NCBI GenBank assembly: GCA_004431415.1
Contig: QPMI01000079.1
Span: 82,151-146,150 of the forward strand
Direction: 5' to 3'
DNA from: Cyanophora paradoxa
Lineage: Eukaryota > Glaucocystophyceae > Cyanophorales > Cyanophoraceae
DNA: 64,000 nucleotides
The position numbers and the translations under genes were made by a program. Within the stretch, counting starts at the first letter, position 1; every line of letters starts with the position of its first letter. Below, in pieces: positions 61,576 through 64,000 of this stretch. Under the pieces are notes generated by a model that saw only the letters and a list, made by a program, of their open reading frames with translations, was not told the origin of the DNA and did not search any database.

Positions 61576-62421
61576 GTGATCATTAAGGGAGGAGCAAGGT
61601 TCCTGTGGCCAGGCGCATTTGGAGATCTTACGAATCTCTTGCAAAGTACCTCGAATGCATATAATATCAATGTGGAGGGCTGCAGAGGCGAGGGCGCACG
61701 GAAATATGTGCAGGCCAGTGCAGGATCAAATTTGGCGTCGGCTGGTTCTTGTGCTCTTTCGCCCCCACAGTGCTTGCGCAAAGCTTGGAAAAGCTCTCAA
61801 TGAATTCTGTAGGGATGGGCATGCGTGAGGATGCGAGGGCGCGCGGAAAGATGCATATGGGCAGGTTCGTCAAGGATCGAATTTTCGGGTCGGCTGGGTC
61901 CTCGCGGCCCGGCGCATCTGCAAAGCGCGTGGAAGGATTTGTCTACATCTCAAATGTTTATACTATTGTTCCGCGCATGCGCCGCGGCGTGGGCGCGCGG
62001 AAAGATGTCCGGGCCTGTGCAGGATCGAATTTTCGCCGCCGGGTGCCTTCCTGCACTGTTCCGGCTCCGAAAAGCGGATCGCTGGAGTGCGCAGGCCGTG
62101 CTATGTCTATGCGCGTGAGTACGCATCGATTGCGCGCGTCGCGGGACCGGGCGGGACCGGCTGGGTCAAAGTTTCCGCCGACTCTTCGCATTGCAGTGTC
62201 GGCGGCGCCCGAAATCGAGCTTGCAGCGGTGCGCGCGCCCTCGGCTCTCATTCTGTACCGCTCTGGGCGTTCCTGGCGCGCTTTCGTCGCGGGACCGGCG
62301 GGACCGGGTCCACTTTTTCGGGTTTCGCGATCGAACCGGGGTATAAATACCGGAATCGATCCGCGAGAGAAATTCGATTTTCGCCCGACGTCCACGGGAG
62401 AGCGGTCGTCTTAGGGGAGCC
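61576..62421 (+). repeat. Large direct repeat, copy A, with three internal sub-repeats
   Basis: Matches 62808-63631 end to end (from GCCAGGCGCAT to TTAGGGGAGC), with many substitutions and some indels. Internally a block CGGAAAGATG ... GGATCGAATTTTCG ... TCGGCTGGGTCCTC ... TCTCAAATG.TTATACTATTG recurs three times (starts near 61697, 61850, 62000). It ends with GGGGTATAAATACCGGAAT. Confidence 0.8.
62342..62349 (+). promoter_or_regulatory. TATA box-like element in repeat copy A
   Basis: TATAAATA within GGGGTATAAATACCGG, conserved at the same place in copy B. Downstream transcription unit unknown. Confidence 0.4.
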
Positions 62422-62807
62422 GGGATCGAAATTGATTCGTGACAAGGCTGGACATGTCGGCATGCAAGCTGGAGATTTGATCCATGAGAGAGAGTCGATA
62501 GAAAATTGCGTGATGTCATCGTTGAGGTAAGTGCGTGAATTGATTCAGGATGAGTTCGGGCGTACAGGCGGACGGACGTACCTGGAAGTTACAGAATTCG
62601 ATCGCCGACCCGATTTCCGACAAGCCTGGGCCCCTGCGGGTCCAACATCGGGCGAAGCTCTGCGCCCTCTTCGCGTCCCCTTTTCATCGCGACCCGTCGC
62701 GCTGTCATGGCCTGGCGGGGCAGGAGGCTAGAGAGAATATAATGAGGGAGGAGTGTGCTGCCAATCATGATCAGCTAGCTGTAGTTGAGCTCGAGCCCTA
62801 AGGAAAT

Positions 62808-63631
62808 TGAGGGAGATATTGTTGAGGGGAGGGGCGAGGTTCTCGCGGCCAGGCGCATGCGCAGAGCTTATAAATCGCTTAAACAGAATCTCGAATGCAT
62901 GCAAGATCCATGTGCAGGCTGAGGAGCGAGGGCGCGCGGAAATACATGCAGGCCTGTCCAGGATCGAAAATTTGGCGTCGGCTGGGTTCTCGTGCTCTGT
63001 CGCGGCCACAGAGCTTGCGGAAGGCTTCGTTTAGAGCTCAAATGAATACTGTAGCGATGGGCATGCGTGAGGATGCGATGGGGCGCGGAAAGATGCACAG
63101 GTCCGTCCAGGATCGAATTTTCGGGGTCGGCTGGGTCCTCGCGGCCGGCGCAAGTAGAGACCGGCGAAAGGCTTCTTTACATCTCAAATGCATATACTAT
63201 TGATGCGCGCATGCGCCGTGGCCTGGGCGTGCGGAAAGATGGCCGGGGCTGTGGAGGATCGAATTTTTGCTGTCGGGTACCTTCCTGCACTGTTCCGGGT
63301 CCGAAAAGCGGATATTTGGAGTGCGCAGGCCTTGCTATGTCTATGCGCGCCCGTATGCATCGAATGCGCGCGCCGGGGGACCGGCCGGAACCGGCTGGAT
63401 CAAAATTGTGGCCGACTCTTTGGACTGGAGCGTCGGCGGCGGCCGAAATCGAGCTTGCCGCAATGCGCGCGCTCTCGGCTGTCATTCTGACCGCTCTGGG
63501 GCGTCCCTGGCGCGCTTTCGTCGCGGGACCGGGTCCCACTTTTTGGGGTTTCGCGATCGAAGCGGGGTATAAATACCGGAATTGATCCGTGAGAGAAAAT
63601 CGATTTTCGCGCGACACGATTTAGGGGAGCT
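62808..63631 (+). repeat. Large direct repeat, copy B
   Basis: Same order of landmarks as copy A: GCCAGGCGCAT, CGAATGCAT, three GGAAA(T/G)A(C/T)(G/A) blocks, CTTCCTGCACTGTTCCGG, TGTCTATGCGCG, CTGGCGCGCTTTCGTCGCGG and GGGGTATAAATACCGG. Spacing between copies is about 1.23 kb, including 386 bp of unique sequence (62422-62807). Confidence 0.8.
63568..63575 (+). promoter_or_regulatory. TATA box-like element in repeat copy B
   Basis: TATAAATA in GGGGTATAAATACCGG, at the equivalent position to 62342-62349. Confidence 0.4.
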
Positions 63632-64000
63632 AGGACTCCAGAAATAAATCAGTGGAGGTTGGCCGACTGTCAGTTCTACTGTGTCACGTCGGAGACCGTT
63701 CGCCTTCATTGCGGAGATTGCGAATCTGGACGCTCGACCAATCGGACTCGAGTGGAAAAAAAATAGAACCGGTCGTTCACCATTGACATACGAAAGAGGC
63801 TTCGCCCGAAAATTGGCAGGGCTAATTTTCAGTAAATTTTCACCTCCAAATGAGCAATGAAAACTTTCAATAAATTTGCAAGGGGGGTACCTTGAAGAGG
63901 CCATTCTGGGGCGTTTCACGCCATAAACGAGGGTCAAATCCGTCGAAATACGAGACTATGGAGGCTGGACACATTCTGGCGGTCTCTGCTGGTGTCAAGA
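63632..64000. other. Unassigned right edge
   Basis: Lower GC than the repeats. No exon or element could be supported before the window ends. It directly follows the TATA-bearing repeat, so a transcription unit might begin here. Confidence 0.3.

Noticed and set aside
1-64000. CRISPR array, bacterial operons, insertion sequences or rRNA genes.
   Set aside because: No spacer-repeat structure, no Shine-Dalgarno-led gene runs, no transposase or rRNA signatures. Gene structure is eukaryotic throughout.

Overview
The window looks like nuclear DNA of a GC-rich unicellular eukaryote, most likely an alga or related protist. The evidence is gene structure: short exons (often 40-150 nt), many short C-rich introns, eukaryote-only protein families (Sec7-type ARF-GEF, F-box, LCAT-fold lipase, plant/protist-type hybrid kinase, TmcB-like PAS receptor), and no operons or ribosome binding sites. 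I cannot name the species. Many introns are GT-AG with GTGCG donors, a CTGAC/CTGA branch-like motif just before the acceptor, and a sizeable minority of GC-AG introns. All gene models were hand-spliced from frame continuity and family motifs; exon junctions are inferences unless stated.

Left part (1-18.1 kb), gene-dense: the 3' end of a GBF1/GNOM-like ARF-GEF (1-369); an F-box/LRR-like gene with an acidic tail (1091-4741); a second, C-terminal-only copy of the ARF-GEF (about 5066-6370); a small acidic-tailed gene on the minus strand (6593-about 7404); repeat DNA with a MITE-like element (8102-8374); a secreted or lumenal LCAT-like lipase on the minus strand (9159-12256); and, from a shared 370-bp intergenic interval, a plus-strand PAS / hybrid histidine kinase-like gene (12627-18138) whose catalytic signatures look degenerate and whose N-terminus carries a lipidation-type motif.

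Middle part (18.1-27.3 kb), accessory: palindromic simple repeats, two unrecognised minus-strand genes (20469-21582 and 21794-22666), and a Pro/Ser/Arg-rich open region with T-ending codons unlike its neighbours (about 23.0-25.26 kb). That region is split by a 426-bp retro-type insertion with a 16-bp target duplication and is followed by a truncated two-exon copy of the 22-kb gene. Then comes one very large gene (27356-43803) in more than 50 exons: a TmcB-like multi-pass membrane protein with four PAS-type modules.

Right part (43.8-64 kb), mostly repetitive: a 140-bp GC minisatellite (45.4-46.5 kb), a TIR-flanked MITE-like element (48.53-48.76 kb), an exact 23-unit array of a 479-bp satellite (48963-59971), and two about 830-bp direct repeats that each end in a TATAAATA box (61.6-63.6 kb).

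Two PAS-containing putative sensors, one predicted membrane-tethered by acylation and one polytopic, lie within 10 kb of each other. The ARF-GEF and the LCAT-like lipase belong to the secretory/lipid side of the cell. No operon-like functional unit can be claimed.
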